Part shown: positions 5,265 to 6,776 of the stretch, piece by piece
Layout: the number at the start of each line of letters is the position of its first letter
How positions within the stretch are numbered: position 1 is the first letter of the stretch
Source: Erythrobacter sp.
GTDB lineage: Bacteria > Pseudomonadota > Alphaproteobacteria > Sphingomonadales > Sphingomonadaceae
Direction: 5' to 3'
Length of the DNA: 6,776 nucleotides
NCBI GenBank assembly: GCA_013214365.1
Contig: JABSPI010000246.1
Coordinates: 1 to 6,776, forward strand
Notes under the pieces: generated by a model
Databases searched by the model: none
What the model saw: only the letters and a program-made list of their open reading frames with translations
Told to the model about the DNA's origin: nothing
Made by a program: the position numbers and the translations under genes

Positions 5265-6776
5265 TTACAATCCGATATTCTGACCCAATCGGGCGGCCGC
5301 CTCGCGCGGGCTGAGCTTGCCCTCGCCGCTGCGGTCGACCGCGTAATTGGCCTCGCGCATCGCCTCGACGCTGATCGCGCCGAGCAGGGGGGTGAGCGCC
5401 GCCTCGATCCCGGCATCGGACGCCATGCGCGGCGAGAGCAGGATCAATGCATCATAGCTGGGCAGCGCTTCGAGCGGATCGTCAAGCACCACCAGACGAT
5501 CCGCGGCAATCCGCCCGTCCGACGTGTAGGCGCTGATCACGTCGGCTTCGCCTGATTTGAGCGCATTGTACATGAATGTGGGCGCGAAATTGCGCGTCTG
5601 ATCAAATTGAAAGCCATAGGCATCGCGCACTGCGATCCATTCGGGCCGTTCAAAAAATTCCGGATCCCCGCCAATGGTCAAACCCGGCGCAAGCGCGACC
5701 AGATCGTCGAGCGAATTGGCCCCCAGATCGGCGGCGCGGTCCTCGCGCATGGCAAAGGCATAGGCGTTTTCAAACCCGAGCTTGCCCAGCACGCGAATGC
5801 CATTGGTCTGCGCCTCCCATGCGACAATCTCGTCATAGACCGCCGCGCGGCCCGGATTGTCGGTGCGCTTCATCGCATTGGTCCAGATCGTGCCGGTGTA
5901 ATCGACCAGAATATCGACGCTGGAGGAGGCCACCGCGCTGTGCGCCACAGCCGATCCCAGGCCATCGCGATATTCAACCCGGTACCCCGCCTGTTCCAAT
6001 TGCGCGCCGATCAATTGCGCGAGGATATATTGTTCGGAAAATTGTTTGGAGCCGATCACGATCGTGTCGTCATCATCGCCCCCCATTTGCGAGGCAAACG
6101 CCGCCACCAAGCCCAGCGCCAGCGCGGCCAGCCCCGCGCCCCATTGCCACCGGCGGCGTTTGGTAATTCCGCTTTCGACCACGCCGAGCAAGGCATCAAC
6201 CGTGAGCGCGAGCGCGGCGCTGGCGATACAGCCGGCCACGACCAGCGCCCAGTTCTGGGTCTGGAGCCCGGCAAAGATCGGATCGCCAAGGCTGGGTTGT
6301 CCGATCGTGGTGGCGAGCGTTGCCGCGCCGATTGTCCACACGCTGGCGGTGCGGATGCCGGCCATGATGTAGGGCGCAGATAAAGGGGCCTCGACCAGCC
6401 GCAATTTCTGCCAGCTGGTCATTCCCACGCCATCGGCGGCCTCGAGCACTTGCGGATCGAGATTGGCCTGCGCGGTCACCGCATTGCGCAAGATCGGCAA
6501 CACAGCATAAAGCGAGAGCGCGAGCAGCGCAGGGACAAACCCCAAAGTGGGCAAGTCCTCGCCAAACACGGTGCGCAGCGACAGCAGAATCGGGAAAAAC
6601 AAAGCCAGCAAAGCCAAAGCGGGAATGGTTTGCACCAGGCTGGCAAAGCCGAGCGCCAGCCGCGCCACGCCGGGCGAGCGCGCGGCCCACACCGCCAAGG
6701 GCAAAGCGGTCACAATGCCCAGCGCAATCGCCGAGGCGCACAGCACGATATGCTGGGCCAGCTTGTCACCCAGCCC
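5265..6776 (-). CDS. Osmoprotectant-type ABC transporter, fused permease and substrate-binding protein, 5' end cut by window edge
   Basis: This protein should form the membrane channel and ligand-binding part of an ABC importer for a compound such as glycine betaine, choline or carnitine. Residues are counted from GTG 6746, but the frame stays open to the edge and the ten codons upstream (ending KLAQHI) look like the usual permease N-terminus, so the true start lies beyond the window. The permease spans about residues 1-195, with a typical EAA loop (EAADGVGMTSWQKLRLVEAP, 102-121). A last membrane segment (about 203-218) leads to a periplasmic binding domain at 227-493 of the OpuAC-like family (PF04069). 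Visible marks are GSKQFSEQYIL, VDYTGT (281-286), GFENAYAFAM, TFMYNALKSGEADV and AYTSDG (406-411). Tyr283, Tyr393 and Tyr407 are candidates for the aromatic cage around a quaternary ammonium group. The ATPase subunit is not in the window and may lie upstream, off the right edge. Confidence 0.92.
   Translation of the reverse strand, partial: GLGDKLAQHIVLCASAIALGIVTALPLAVWAARSPGVARLALGFASLVQTIPALALLALFFPILLSLRTVFGEDLPTLGFVPALLALSLYAVLPILRNAVTAQANLDPQVLEAADGVGMTSWQKLRLVEAPLSAPYIMAGIRTASVWTIGAATLATTIGQPSLGDPIFAGLQTQNWALVVAGCIASAALALTVDALLGVVESGITKRRRWQWGAGLAALALGLVAAFASQMGGDDDDTIVIGSKQFSEQYILAQLIGAQLEQAGYRVEYRDGLGSAVAHSAVASSSVDILVDYTGTIWTNAMKRTDNPGRAAVYDEIVAWEAQTNGIRVLGKLGFENAYAFAMREDRAADLGANSLDDLVALAPGLTIGGDPEFFERPEWIAVRDAYGFQFDQTRNFAPTFMYNALKSGEADVISAYTSDGRIAADRLVVLDDPLEALPSYDALILLSPRMASDAGIEAALTPLLGAISVEAMREANYAVDRSGEGKLSPREAAARLGQNIGL

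Noticed and set aside
5607..6383. Plus-strand frame of 258 codons opposite the ABC transporter
   Set aside because: It is antisense to a well-supported permease/binding protein and shows no domain.

Overview
The window looks like chromosomal DNA from an alphaproteobacterium, probably a sphingomonad and perhaps Erythrobacteraceae. This rests on the high GC content (roughly 60 % by eye), the protein styles, and an lgt gene followed directly by a MidA/NDUFAF7-type methyltransferase. I see no mobile element, CRISPR array, tRNA or rRNA.

Layout, left to right. (1) Bases 1-1715, minus strand: an AMP-forming acyl-CoA synthetase with its start inside the window and only its last few residues missing at the left edge. 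(2) Bases 1716-2016: a 301-base divergent intergenic region. It is AT-rich in its first half and has several inverted repeats in its second half, the last followed by a T-run just upstream of lgt. (3) Bases 2017-2886, plus strand: lgt, prolipoprotein diacylglyceryl transferase, GTG start with a good ribosome binding site. (4) Bases 2784-4700, plus strand: a MidA/NDUFAF7-family SAM-dependent methyltransferase with a very unusual N-terminal extension. About 217 residues of it consist almost only of Ala, Lys, Glu, Gln and Arg, resembling the long helix of TolA. Its start is uncertain and may lie inside lgt. (5) Bases 4771-5202, plus strand: a small secreted DUF2147 protein. (6) Bases 5265-6776, minus strand and convergent: an osmoprotectant-type ABC transporter protein in which the permease is fused to the substrate-binding domain. 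Its N-terminus runs off the right edge.

The genes do not form one pathway. lgt and the methyltransferase are tightly packed or overlapping and are probably co-transcribed. The DUF2147 gene has its own 70-base upstream gap. The acyl-CoA synthetase and the ABC transporter are separate units on the other strand. The most notable feature is the TolA-like low-complexity helix joined to the methyltransferase, with no conventional start codon between the end of lgt and the catalytic domain except two TTG codons inside the helix.
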